64,000 nt of DNA, taken from DATGMS01 sp035303945 (GTDB taxonomy: Bacteria > Bacteroidota > Bacteroidia > Cytophagales > Cyclobacteriaceae). The stretch is from NCBI GenBank assembly GCA_035303945.1, contig DATGQZ010000007.1, forward strand, positions 62,001 to 126,000, in the 5' to 3' direction. The position numbers were made by a program, and so were the translations under genes. The notes under the pieces were generated by a model. That model was not told where the DNA came from. It worked only from the letters and a program-made list of their open reading frames with translations, and did no database searches. This document shows, piece by piece, positions 35,790 through 43,920 of the stretch; position 1 is the stretch's first letter; every line of letters begins with the position of its first letter.

Positions 35790-37460
35790 ATGACAGTAAA
35801 AACGGAGTCTTGGGGCTCCAGGGTAGGCCTGATTCTAGCAATGGCGGGTAACGCCGTAGGCCTTGGCAACTTTTTAAGGTTTCCGGTTCAAGCAGTTCAA
35901 AATGGAGGGGGGGCGTTTATTATACCTTATCTGGTCTGTTTTCTGATCATGGGGATTCCGCTTTTATTTATCGAATGGTCATCTGGACGCTATGGAGGCA
36001 AGGCGGGAAACCATAGCACACCCTACATTCTCGATACTATGGCCAAAGGGCGCATATGGAAATACATTGGGGTATTTGGAATCTTTACTAATATTGCCGT
36101 TGCTGCTTATTATACCTATATCGAGTCCTGGGCTTTATCTTATGTATTTCATTCCGTCTTAGGCACTTTCCGTTCCATGAGTCAAATAGAAGTAGCCACC
36201 TTCTTTAGCACCTATGTGGATATAGGTGCATCGACAACCGGCATCCCTTATGAAGCAGTAATTTTTTACGTTTTATGCCTGGGCATTAATATTTATATCC
36301 TATCAAGAGGACTAGACGGCATTGAAAAAGTGGCCAAAATAGGTATGCCTTTACTGATCTTATTTGGAATTTTTTTGGCAATTAGGGGGCTTACCCTCGG
36401 GACTTCAGGCAATTCAGCGTTATTTCCCGATGCCAATGCTTGGGACGGATTAAATTTCCTCTGGACGCCACAATTTGATTCCTTGGCCAATCCAAAAGTT
36501 TGGTTGGCTGCGGCCGGGCAAATTTTCTTTACCCTTTCTGTGGGCATGGGCACCATACACTGTTATGCTGCCTACGTCCGCTCTAAAGATGACATTGCGT
36601 TGAATGCCGTTTCCGCAGGATTTATGAATGAATTTGTAGAAGTGGTACTGGGAAGTTCCATCGTTATCCCAATAGCTGCAGGTTATTTGGGTTTGGATTG
36701 GGTATTGGAAAATGCAGGTTTTGGGATGGCCTTTCAAACAATGCCTTTCTTATTTCAACAATGGGGACCTTCCTTAGCGGCTATTGCCGGCTTGTTTTGG
36801 TTCGGACTCTTGTTTTTTGCCGGCATTACCTCTTCCCTCGCCATGGGTACACCCTGGATGGGTTTTATGAAGGATGAATTCAACTGGAACAAAGTCCAAG
36901 GAGCTCTTACTTTTGGCCTGATCACACTGTTAATGGGCTTGCCTTGTGTGATCTTTTTTCAGGAAGGGGTGTTCGATGAATATGATTATTGGGCAGGAAC
37001 GGTCAGTTTGGTGATTTTCGCCTTGCTCGAAACCATCGTCTTTTCCTGGATATTTGGCATCAATAAGGGTTGGAGAGAAATTAACGAAGGCGCAGACATT
37101 CAGATCCCTTCGATTTATAAATTTATCATCAAATACATTACGCCATTAATGCTGTTGTTGGTCTTTTTAGGTTCGTTGGTCACACCGTTCGACAATGACT
37201 GGGTAGCCAGCAGCCACAGCTTATTGGCAGGCGATGGTTGGATCCTGGACAACAGTTCAATCATCAAGCAGCTGACACATGCAGGGTTAAAAGAGCAGAT
37301 ACGAGCAGCAACCGATGCGGCACAAATCGCGGAGCTAGAAAATCTCATCTTTTATTCCAACATGGCCAGGCTACAATTGACGGCATTGTTTCTTGTTATT
37401 GTGGTCATCATTTATATATCGTTCAACAAAAGACGAAGAGAGGGAAGGGCAACGTTATGA
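35790..37460 (+). CDS. Neurotransmitter:sodium symporter (NSS/SNF family) large subunit
   Basis: This 556-residue, roughly 12-helix protein starts with the LeuT-fold signature SRVGLILAMAGNAVGLGNFL then RFPVQAVQNGGGAFIIPYL, which forms TM1 and TM2 with the unwound substrate and Na+ site. TM6 and TM8 patterns follow (FFTLSVGMGTIHCYAAYV, FAGITSSLAMGTPW). NSS proteins import amino acids with Na+. Its stop overlaps the ATG of a 48-residue membrane protein (ATGA), the arrangement known for MetP/MetS-type two-subunit transporters. Substrate is probably an amino acid such as methionine, but this is inference. Confidence 0.92.
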   Translation: MTVKTESWGSRVGLILAMAGNAVGLGNFLRFPVQAVQNGGGAFIIPYLVCFLIMGIPLLFIEWSSGRYGGKAGNHSTPYILDTMAKGRIWKYIGVFGIFTNIAVAAYYTYIESWALSYVFHSVLGTFRSMSQIEVATFFSTYVDIGASTTGIPYEAVIFYVLCLGINIYILSRGLDGIEKVAKIGMPLLILFGIFLAIRGLTLGTSGNSALFPDANAWDGLNFLWTPQFDSLANPKVWLAAAGQIFFTLSVGMGTIHCYAAYVRSKDDIALNAVSAGFMNEFVEVVLGSSIVIPIAAGYLGLDWVLENAGFGMAFQTMPFLFQQWGPSLAAIAGLFWFGLLFFAGITSSLAMGTPWMGFMKDEFNWNKVQGALTFGLITLLMGLPCVIFFQEGVFDEYDYWAGTVSLVIFALLETIVFSWIFGINKGWREINEGADIQIPSIYKFIIKYITPLMLLLVFLGSLVTPFDNDWVASSHSLLAGDGWILDNSSIIKQLTHAGLKEQIRAATDAAQIAELENLIFYSNMARLQLTALFLVIVVIIYISFNKRRREGRATL

Positions 37461-37603
37461 ACAGTTTAGCAATATTTATGATGTGCGGTGCTATGGGCTT
37501 AGTAACTTCGGCTACCGCTTATTTCTTCATAAAAGTATTGAAGACACCACCAAAGGAGGAACCAGATTCCTATAGTGACAATGACGATGTTCCTAGGGGT
37601 TAG
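37457..37603 (+). CDS. Small subunit of NSS transporter (MetS-like)
   Basis: This 48-residue frame overlaps the transporter stop by four bases, so it is translationally coupled. It has one hydrophobic helix (SLAIFMMCGAMGLVTSATAY, about 3-22), then FFIKVLKTPPKEEP and an acidic tail. A one-helix protein in this position matches the MetS family of NSS small subunits, needed for activity of the methionine/alanine transporter MetPS in Corynebacterium. It is below common size cut-offs and easily missed. Confidence 0.8.
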   Translation: MNSLAIFMMCGAMGLVTSATAYFFIKVLKTPPKEEPDSYSDNDDVPRG

Positions 37604-37634
37604 CTCTTCTGCGAGAGGCATGCGTTAGGACGTG

Positions 37635-39635
37635 TCACTCAAACGAGGTAACATCCGGGGCAGTGACACTGAAATCCCTAAACCGTCCTACTTGGTGTTC
37701 GGAGAAGACGAATTTAAATCTCTCCATATCTTCAGGACCATTGGGATAATAGCCCAAGCGAACTTCAATGGTATTAAAGGTGAGATTATCATTCCTTAAC
37801 CGGATGCCAAATCCAAATCCATTAAAATACTTACCTCGGTAGATGGCATCGTTATTTTGCGCTAATACGGAGGCATCATAGAAAAAATATGGTGCCAATC
37901 GAAAGCCGACAAAGTCGGCGGGTGAAAAAGCAACCAATTCGTAGTTAAGATTCAGGCGTTGGTTACCCATCAAATACTTACTCTTAAAACCTCTGATGCC
38001 AGCTTCCCGATTGATGGTCAAGTATTCATTGTTGAACCTATTTATCCCTCTTGTAAACTCAAGGTTTAGGAAATGGCGGATCCTAAACCTTCTAATGCGG
38101 GAAAGGTCGCTAATCCAAGCCATAGATGGGCGAACGAGCCCTTGTTCACTTTTATGATTTCGGAAGTAAGATTCCAACACCAACTGCCCGTATACATAAC
38201 CTATACCTGTTACAAAGCGGGCAATAGAGGCATCGATTCCCATTAATTTCCTATTAGAGAATTCGTTATGCTCGTAGCCAGCTTTCAAGGTAAGTTTTTG
38301 GCCATAGGGCATATCCTCAGTACGGCCATAACTGTAGACCAGACGGTCTCTAAAGTAATGGCTGGTAGAAAAAGAAACAGACCCCAATAACAACTGGGAC
38401 TGTTGAAAATCTTGGTTTACATCTTCTGTGACTTCGGGGCGCTCTATGTAATGCTTTCGGTGGTATCTACCGGAGACTACAATTCGCGTCCGCTCCCTCC
38501 ATTCCTTTGGACCGAAGTTGATGGGAAAGGAGCGGCCAAACCAGACATTCTGATAATTATGTGTTGATATCAGCGTATCCATTGCTTCATCTTCTGAGCT
38601 TTGATCTACAAACCATTCCCTGGCAAATCGCTGTCCCAGGTCTACGCCACCCGCATATTTTATTTCCGGGCTGATAAAATTTCGCTCGACGGCAATATTG
38701 GTGAGCTTTTGCTCAAAATCCCTATAAAAATTCGCTTCCGCACTGATGAAACTGCGCCGTATATTGGGAATTCTGTACATGGCACCATAGCCGAATTTAT
38801 GTTCCGGATACTTGCTGTCATAGCTGATTTCGGTGAGCAATTGATGGCCCAATCCCAGAAAATTATTATAGCTCACTTCCAATGCCCCTCCCTTAGTCCC
38901 TTTCAATTCTCCTCTAAAGGAATAAGCAAAAACATCCTGGGTCAGCACATGTAAACCTACTGTATCACCTCCTGAAAGACTATCTACGGGTAATATCCTG
39001 GCATCTTTTATAAAAGGCAGTTCCCGAAGGATTCTTTCAGCGTCCTGAACTCTTTCCGGATAAAGTAAATCTCCTGTATCCAACAACAAATTGTTTTCGA
39101 CAACTTTTTCCCTTGTCTTGGTGTGCAGCCTATTCCCCACTTTTTCAAATACAAGGCGTGGCTTTCGGGTAGTGTCGTCTATAGAAGGCCCAAATACATC
39201 CAGCTGTTGAAATGATAGATTACTGACTTTATAACCCCTATACCGGTTGATTCTTTGGGATGCAATAAACAAACGGCTTCTGTTCGGATTCCCCTGCGAC
39301 TCGTTCGGCTCAATAATCAGAAAGTCGTAAAGCTGCTTACTCCATTCCCGCTTTGAGGCAAGTCTTTTTAGCTGTCTAAAAAATCTGTCATCATCGGTAT
39401 TACCAATACCATATTTCAACGTATCCACGAACACAAAAACAGTGTCCTTATCAATATGAACCACTTTATCGTCGATGAGAAAGTAGGATCCTTTTTTGAC
39501 CTTTACAGAATCCGCTGCTAATACCTCCTTGTCCTGAGCCATGGCTTGCGGCATGACCAGTAATGACAACAGAAGACACAAAGTGGGTAAAATTTTCCTA
39601 GTCAATGTCGTACAATAGAATGTTGAAGCTGGCAT
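37635..39635 (-). CDS. BamA/TamA (Omp85)-like outer-membrane protein
   Basis: The ATG at 39635 yields a signal peptide (MPASTFYCTTLTRKI to VMPQAMAQ). The longer frame from 39776 would bury it. The protein has about 666 residues. An N-terminal POTRA-like part is suggested by YPERVQDAERILRELPFIKD, a typical POTRA helix and turn. The C-terminal half has many amphipathic strands and the late RGFKSKYLMGNQRLNLNYEL, resembling the (V/I)RG(F/Y) barrel motif. It could help insert or secrete envelope proteins or lipids. At this length and with few POTRA domains it is more TamA- or patatin-partner-like than the essential BamA. Confidence 0.75.
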   Translation of the reverse strand: MPASTFYCTTLTRKILPTLCLLLSLLVMPQAMAQDKEVLAADSVKVKKGSYFLIDDKVVHIDKDTVFVFVDTLKYGIGNTDDDRFFRQLKRLASKREWSKQLYDFLIIEPNESQGNPNRSRLFIASQRINRYRGYKVSNLSFQQLDVFGPSIDDTTRKPRLVFEKVGNRLHTKTREKVVENNLLLDTGDLLYPERVQDAERILRELPFIKDARILPVDSLSGGDTVGLHVLTQDVFAYSFRGELKGTKGGALEVSYNNFLGLGHQLLTEISYDSKYPEHKFGYGAMYRIPNIRRSFISAEANFYRDFEQKLTNIAVERNFISPEIKYAGGVDLGQRFAREWFVDQSSEDEAMDTLISTHNYQNVWFGRSFPINFGPKEWRERTRIVVSGRYHRKHYIERPEVTEDVNQDFQQSQLLLGSVSFSTSHYFRDRLVYSYGRTEDMPYGQKLTLKAGYEHNEFSNRKLMGIDASIARFVTGIGYVYGQLVLESYFRNHKSEQGLVRPSMAWISDLSRIRRFRIRHFLNLEFTRGINRFNNEYLTINREAGIRGFKSKYLMGNQRLNLNYELVAFSPADFVGFRLAPYFFYDASVLAQNNDAIYRGKYFNGFGFGIRLRNDNLTFNTIEVRLGYYPNGPEDMERFKFVFSEHQVGRFRDFSVTAPDVTSFE

Positions 39636-39867
39636 TTTCCCGTTATTGAAGCATTTGGCTACGAAATGCATTCCAAATTTTGCGAGAAAGACGATCGGAT
39701 CACTAATATAAGCGGCAGTAGCTGAAAACTTTCGCAGAACTTCTCTTTGGTATAATACTTGCCCATGGTAACCCAACTAAAACAAATTCGTATTGTAGGA
39801 TGAATAGAGATTCCCCGGAATCAGCATCTTATTTAATTCATTATTGTTAACCTTAAATTTTAATGTT

Positions 39868-40146
39868 ATGAGTTCAGCAAAGGTATTATTAAGTGCGCTC
39901 GCCGGTGTTGCGATAGGTGTCCAAATCGGTGTTTTGATTGCGCCTGACAAAGGTGAAGAAACCAGAAAAAAACTTTCTAAGAAAGGGGATGACTATTTAG
40001 ACGAAATCAACAACCAGTTCCACAAATTTATTGATGGAATTACGGAGAAGCTTGATAAAGTCAATAAAAATGTTGCAAATATAAGTGAGGAAGGCAAGAA
40101 GAAAGTTGGTGAACTCAACAAAGAAGTTGCTGACAAAATTGGCTAA
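39868..40146 (+). CDS. YtxH domain protein
   Basis: The ATG at 39868 gives 92 residues. The frame opens at a TTG eight codons earlier. The N-terminus MSSAKVLLSALAGVAIGVQI, then LIAPDKGEETRKKLSKKG, is the YtxH signature: a glycine-rich hydrophobic helix followed by APxxGxETRxxL. A coiled-coil tail follows (EKLDKVNKNVANISEEGKKK). YtxH proteins are small membrane-linked stress proteins with no firm molecular role. Confidence 0.88.
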   Translation: MSSAKVLLSALAGVAIGVQIGVLIAPDKGEETRKKLSKKGDDYLDEINNQFHKFIDGITEKLDKVNKNVANISEEGKKKVGELNKEVADKIG

Positions 40147-40167
40147 GCTTAAGCTTTCCTCTCACCG

Positions 40168-40206
40168 ATGGCCTATGGGATTTTCATAGGCCATTTTCTT
40201 TTTCCA
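40168..40206 (+). terminator. Terminator after the YtxH gene
   Basis: ATGGCCTATG pairs perfectly with CATAGGCCAT around a GGATTTT loop, followed by TTTCTTTTT. It starts 21 bases after the stop. Confidence 0.92.
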
Positions 40207-40213
40207 TCTGACT

Positions 40214-40221
40214 TACATTTG
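40214..40221 (+). promoter_or_regulatory. -7 element upstream of the SDR gene
   Basis: TACATTTG fits TAnnTTTG and ends 20 bases before the ATG at 40242. No -33 element was seen. Confidence 0.4.
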
Positions 40222-40241
40222 ATAATTTTAACAAAAAAAAC

Positions 40242-40949
40242 ATGAAGAACAGAGTAGCAATCGTAACCGGTGGAAATACCGGCATTGGTTATGGTATAGC
40301 AGTCGCTTTGATCAGGGAAGGAATAAATGTAGCGATTACCAGTCGTTCCCAACAAAGAGCAGACGAGGCAGCCGAAAGGTTGCGGAAGGAAGGCAGTGCA
40401 GAAGTACTTCCTATTGCTGCAGATGTCAGGCAGCTTGTGGACCAACAAAATGTGGTTAAAGCCACTTTGGATAAGTGGGGTCAGGTTGATCTGTTCGTGG
40501 CCAACGCGGGTGTTGGTCATTTTGCTCCTATTGACGAGCTCAGTGTAGAACAATGGCAAGAGACAATAGACACCAATTTGACAGGACCATTTTATAGCAT
40601 CAAAGCCTCATTGGATGCGCTTAAAGCTTCTAAGGGATTTTTTATTACCATATCCAGTCTAGCAGGCACAAACTTCTTTGCCGGAGGATCCGCTTATAAC
40701 GCCAGCAAATTCGGTTTGACCGGATTTACGCAAGCGGCCATGTTGGATTTGAGGCAACATGACATCAGGGTCAGTACGATCATGCCAGGATCTGTCGCTA
40801 CAGGTTTTAACAACCATGAAGTGAGCGATAAAGATGCATGGAAAATTCAAATTGAAGATATTGGAAAGCTGGTCGTGGATCTTTTTCATATGAACCCCCG
40901 AACGCTGCCAAGCAAAATCGAGGTAAGACCGACGCGCCCACCGAAGTAG
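40242..40949 (+). CDS. Short-chain dehydrogenase/reductase
   Basis: This 235-residue classical SDR has the nucleotide-binding TGGNTGIG at 9-16, NAG within ANAGVGHF (88-90), and S138 (TISSLAG). The catalytic Y152-x3-K156 is in SAYNASKFG. Arg35 (TSRSQ) after strand 2 favours NADP(H) over NAD(H). It reduces or oxidises a carbonyl/alcohol pair. The substrate cannot be inferred. It has its own -7 box and a terminator ahead, so it is probably monocistronic. Confidence 0.92.
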   Translation: MKNRVAIVTGGNTGIGYGIAVALIREGINVAITSRSQQRADEAAERLRKEGSAEVLPIAADVRQLVDQQNVVKATLDKWGQVDLFVANAGVGHFAPIDELSVEQWQETIDTNLTGPFYSIKASLDALKASKGFFITISSLAGTNFFAGGSAYNASKFGLTGFTQAAMLDLRQHDIRVSTIMPGSVATGFNNHEVSDKDAWKIQIEDIGKLVVDLFHMNPRTLPSKIEVRPTRPPK

Positions 40950-41017
40950 GGTTCTATTTTCGGATGCCGGCTCTAATACAAAGAGGCTTCCTATTAAAAA
41001 AATAGGCGGGTTTCCTC

Positions 41018-41548
41018 TCAGCAGTCCGCATTTTCTTCGTAGCTCAATTGATTATTGATGATCCGGGCAGGGCGTGTATAAGGATGTTCCTGAGTCTTGC
41101 CTTGCCCGGTTATATGATACACGTCCCAGCCCCTTACTTTGAGGTAATCCGCTATCAGCGATCGATGGCATCTCCACCAAAGTACTTCCGCACACATGAT
41201 GACCGTACGCTGCATGGTCGCTATGCGCATGAGCCCTTGCACAGATTTTTGAAACGGAGCGGTATCCATATAATCTGCAAACCCTCTAAATGACGCCAAT
41301 TTCCAGGCTGTGTTTTTTGAATCTTTTACAGGCTTTCGCCTTCCTCCCAAATCCAAAAAATGAAAGTATTGTATGCCAATGCTAGGCATACTGATCTCCA
41401 AGGCTTCCTTATCAAATTGCGGAAATTTCCTCGATCCAGGAAGACTTCTTATATCTATTAAGGTACTAATTTGAAAAGATGAAAGAAGAGCCACAAAGTC
41501 TTCTAGGGAGTGGGTAGAATGACCGATCGTCCATAATTGTCGTTTCAT
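41018..41548 (-). CDS. DUF488 family protein
   Basis: This 176-residue protein matches DUF488: TIGHSTHSLEDFVALLSSFQ at the N-terminus, LIDIRSLPGSRKFPQFDKE, IMCAEVLWWRCHRSLIADYL with paired Cys and His, and a basic C-terminal region. The usual form is CxExxxxCHR. Here CAEVLWWRCHR keeps the Cys, Glu, Cys and His. Function is unsettled, with possible DNA or nucleotide links. It starts 9 bases after the creatininase gene, suggesting an operon. Confidence 0.9.
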   Translation of the reverse strand: MKRQLWTIGHSTHSLEDFVALLSSFQISTLIDIRSLPGSRKFPQFDKEALEISMPSIGIQYFHFLDLGGRRKPVKDSKNTAWKLASFRGFADYMDTAPFQKSVQGLMRIATMQRTVIMCAEVLWWRCHRSLIADYLKVRGWDVYHITGQGKTQEHPYTRPARIINNQLSYEENADC

Positions 41549-41557
41549 CTTAATGGC

Positions 41558-42319
41558 TTAACCGTAGCGGTTGCTAACATCCATTTCCGCTACCTCTACA
41601 AAAAGTTGTGCTACTTTTTGAGTAACAGCTTCAAAATATTTGGCGCCTTTGACGTCACTTGAAGCTTTGGGATTGCCTATTCCCGTATCTTCGGTCACCA
41701 TGGACCATCTGCGCTCGGACCAGGCCCAACCCTCACGTATTCCTGTTATGATTGATTTCTTCTCCTTTCCTTCCCCTGCTTCTTCCAAGGGTAAAACCAA
41801 ATGGGGATGAAGGTACTGGATTAAACTGGTTTCCATTTCGTCAGCATGGTCTCCTCCTTCTTCAAAATATAGTGTTTTGTCCAAAGCGTTAAACCAGTTG
41901 CAGGATGCTAAAAACATTTCAGGAAACTTCAGCCCAAGCTCCCTTAGCATAGTTTTGAAGTCATTTCCCCCGTGACTGTTCAGAATCAAAAGCTTTTTCA
42001 CTTGCTGTCGATCTAGTACCTGCACGATGTCGTTTAAAATAGCCAACTGGGTGCTGGGGTTAAGGTTGATATCCAAGTAGATGTCCGACTGGCCCGTATT
42101 AACCCCAAAAGGAATAGTAGGCATTACGATTACCTTTGCTCCAGCCTCCCAGGCAATTTTGCCGGCCTCAGCCGCAATAGCATCCGCTTCGAAAACATCT
42201 GTTCCGTAGGGCAGATGATAATTGTGCGCTTCTGTAGCCCCCCAGGGAAGGATGGCTACATCAAAAGTTTCGTCTTTTAAAGCTTTCCAATTGGTTTCTG
42301 CCAGAATATAAGGTCGCAT
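41558..42319 (-). CDS. Creatininase-family metallohydrolase
   Basis: The ATG at 42319 (MRPYILAETNW) is chosen because the longer frame begins within the upstream terminator hairpin. The protein has 253 residues. The family metal ligands keep creatininase spacing: E30 and H32 (GATEAHNYHLP), D41 (YGTDVFEAD), H116 (LNSHGGND), plus a later Glu (DHADEMETS). The family hydrolyses cyclic amides or formamides (creatininase, MftE, FAPy deformylase), so the substrate is open. No signal peptide is present. DUF488 follows 9 bases downstream. Confidence 0.9.
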   Translation of the reverse strand: MRPYILAETNWKALKDETFDVAILPWGATEAHNYHLPYGTDVFEADAIAAEAGKIAWEAGAKVIVMPTIPFGVNTGQSDIYLDINLNPSTQLAILNDIVQVLDRQQVKKLLILNSHGGNDFKTMLRELGLKFPEMFLASCNWFNALDKTLYFEEGGDHADEMETSLIQYLHPHLVLPLEEAGEGKEKKSIITGIREGWAWSERRWSMVTEDTGIGNPKASSDVKGAKYFEAVTQKVAQLFVEVAEMDVSNRYG

Positions 42320-42368
42320 AAGGTCAATACGTTTGTCTGAGTTTGCTTTAGCTATAAATAAAGGGATA

Positions 42369-42403
42369 AAAAAATGCCCTTCAAAACCGAAGGGCATTTT
42401 TAA
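42369..42403 (-). terminator. Terminator after the DUF6600 gene
   Basis: AAAATGCCCTTC pairs with GAAGGGCATTTT around AAAACC. On the minus strand T7 follows. It lies about 40 bases after the DUF6600 stop and upstream of the creatininase start. Confidence 0.92.
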
Positions 42404-42439
42404 CATTATTAAAAGCCTATTTAAGTAAACCGATTGCTG

Positions 42440-43765
42440 TTAGTTGTTGCCTCTAGAGCTTCGGCTTTGAGAAGTCCTTTGGGAGGAAGTACTACTCGAG
42501 CCTTCTGCTTTTCTTTGGGTAGCCGCACCGGAATTCACCCTAGGCGTACTTGAGCTTCTACTGACTTCACGTGTTCTAGAACCGGCATCCCGCTGTACGC
42601 TGGGTTGTTTTGCAGGTGCTGCTTGTCTCTGCTGAGGAGCCTGGGTTCTAGGAGTAGCTGAAGCAGGCTGTTGTTGACGTGATGTCGCTGCGTTCCTAGG
42701 CTGTGAGGCCTCACGTGGTTGAGACACAGTTCCCTTAGCATCCCCCTGATCCCTTGTTCTTCTTGACGGGGTAGCCGCACCGGTGCTACTTTGGTTTTCC
42801 GTTCTACTTGGAGTAGCTGCTGGACGAGATTCTACTCGCCTTGTAGGTTCCGCTGTTCTTGCATCAGAAGTTCTTGAATTTGTACTGTTTGCACGTGAAT
42901 TAGCGGGGGCAGTCCTTTGCACCTCACTCCTACTTCGACTGGCCACGTTAGCTTTGTGTTCATTGGCGTTAACCACTCGTGCTGGGCGTGCTTGGGCGTC
43001 TCCGTTATCCGCCACCCTTCTTACTGCAGGCTGATAAACTTGAAGGGTGTTTCTACTTAAGGAAGTTCTGCCTGGCCTTTCACTATTGCTCACCTGATAA
43101 ACAGGAACTGTTCGTCTTGTTACCCTTTCCACCTCTCTTCTGGCTGGTCCAGACACATAGGTGTTATTGTTGTACACATAGGTGTTGTTAATGATGGTCG
43201 TCTGGTTGTATATCTTAGTAACATTTCTTCTAGGAACATAATAATGATAAACATTTCGGCTGATCAATCGCTTCTTTGGAACGAAAACCCAATAATGGGT
43301 CGGAATATTAACAGATACATGAATACTTACTCCAGGCATTAAAGGCGCCCAGCCATAGTAGTTCCCCCCGGTTCTCCAATTCACCCAGGCTGGTCCCCAT
43401 TCGTAGCCTGGAACCCAAGCCCACCCCAAATAATCATCGAAATACCATCGTCCATAGTGGAAAGGTGCCCAACCCCATTCATAATCGGATACCCACGTAT
43501 TTCCATAGGTTGACATTACCCAATAGCCGTTGGTAGCGTATGGTTGAAACCCGGGTTCTGCATAGGGAACCCAAACATAACCGTGAACTGGATGACTGAT
43601 CCAATCACCATAGGGCATTAGCTCGTCGTAAAACACCTGAAAGGATACTCCAGCATGTATTTCTTCCGCTACAGATATCTTACTTGTAGCTAACAACATA
43701 ACCCCTAAGATTGCTATCAGCTTTATTCTAGAAAAGCTCGCTCGAGAAATCAAATTATTTTCCAT
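42440..43765 (-). CDS. DUF6600-like Trp/Tyr-rich exported protein with low-complexity tail
   Basis: This 441-residue protein has a signal peptide (IKLIAILGVMLLATSKISVAEE, about 14-35). Residues 40-170 contain repeated short Trp/Tyr units (YGDWISHPVHGYVWVPYAEP, WGWAPFHYGRWYFDDYLGWA, WVPGYEWGPAWVNWRTGGNY), the hallmark of DUF6600. From about 225 on the protein is low complexity, rich in Ser, Thr, Arg, Gln and Ala (TRRTVPVYQVSNSERPGRTS and similar), and likely disordered. It should be periplasmic or surface-associated. Function is unknown. The tail composition makes frame-shadow ORFs on the other strand look convincing, but they are not. Confidence 0.8.
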   Translation of the reverse strand: MENNLISRASFSRIKLIAILGVMLLATSKISVAEEIHAGVSFQVFYDELMPYGDWISHPVHGYVWVPYAEPGFQPYATNGYWVMSTYGNTWVSDYEWGWAPFHYGRWYFDDYLGWAWVPGYEWGPAWVNWRTGGNYYGWAPLMPGVSIHVSVNIPTHYWVFVPKKRLISRNVYHYYVPRRNVTKIYNQTTIINNTYVYNNNTYVSGPARREVERVTRRTVPVYQVSNSERPGRTSLSRNTLQVYQPAVRRVADNGDAQARPARVVNANEHKANVASRSRSEVQRTAPANSRANSTNSRTSDARTAEPTRRVESRPAATPSRTENQSSTGAATPSRRTRDQGDAKGTVSQPREASQPRNAATSRQQQPASATPRTQAPQQRQAAPAKQPSVQRDAGSRTREVSRSSSTPRVNSGAATQRKAEGSSSTSSQRTSQSRSSRGNN

Positions 43766-43920
43766 AGCAGAAGGATTTAATATAAATATTTAATAAACAA
43801 CCACCGGAATGAAGTGCCGTTAAGCATTCTCCAGCTCAGCGGGTGTCCTATTTTTGCATAATTGTCCAATGTCAAAAAGTAAGCCAATTTATTATGAGGC
43901 GTTGTGGCTACAGCTTTGGT

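Noticed and set aside
42783..43034. Plus-strand frame over the low-complexity tail of the DUF6600 gene
   Set aside because: Antisense shadow of a Ser/Thr/Arg/Ala-rich repeat region. The minus-strand gene has signal peptide, domain and terminator.
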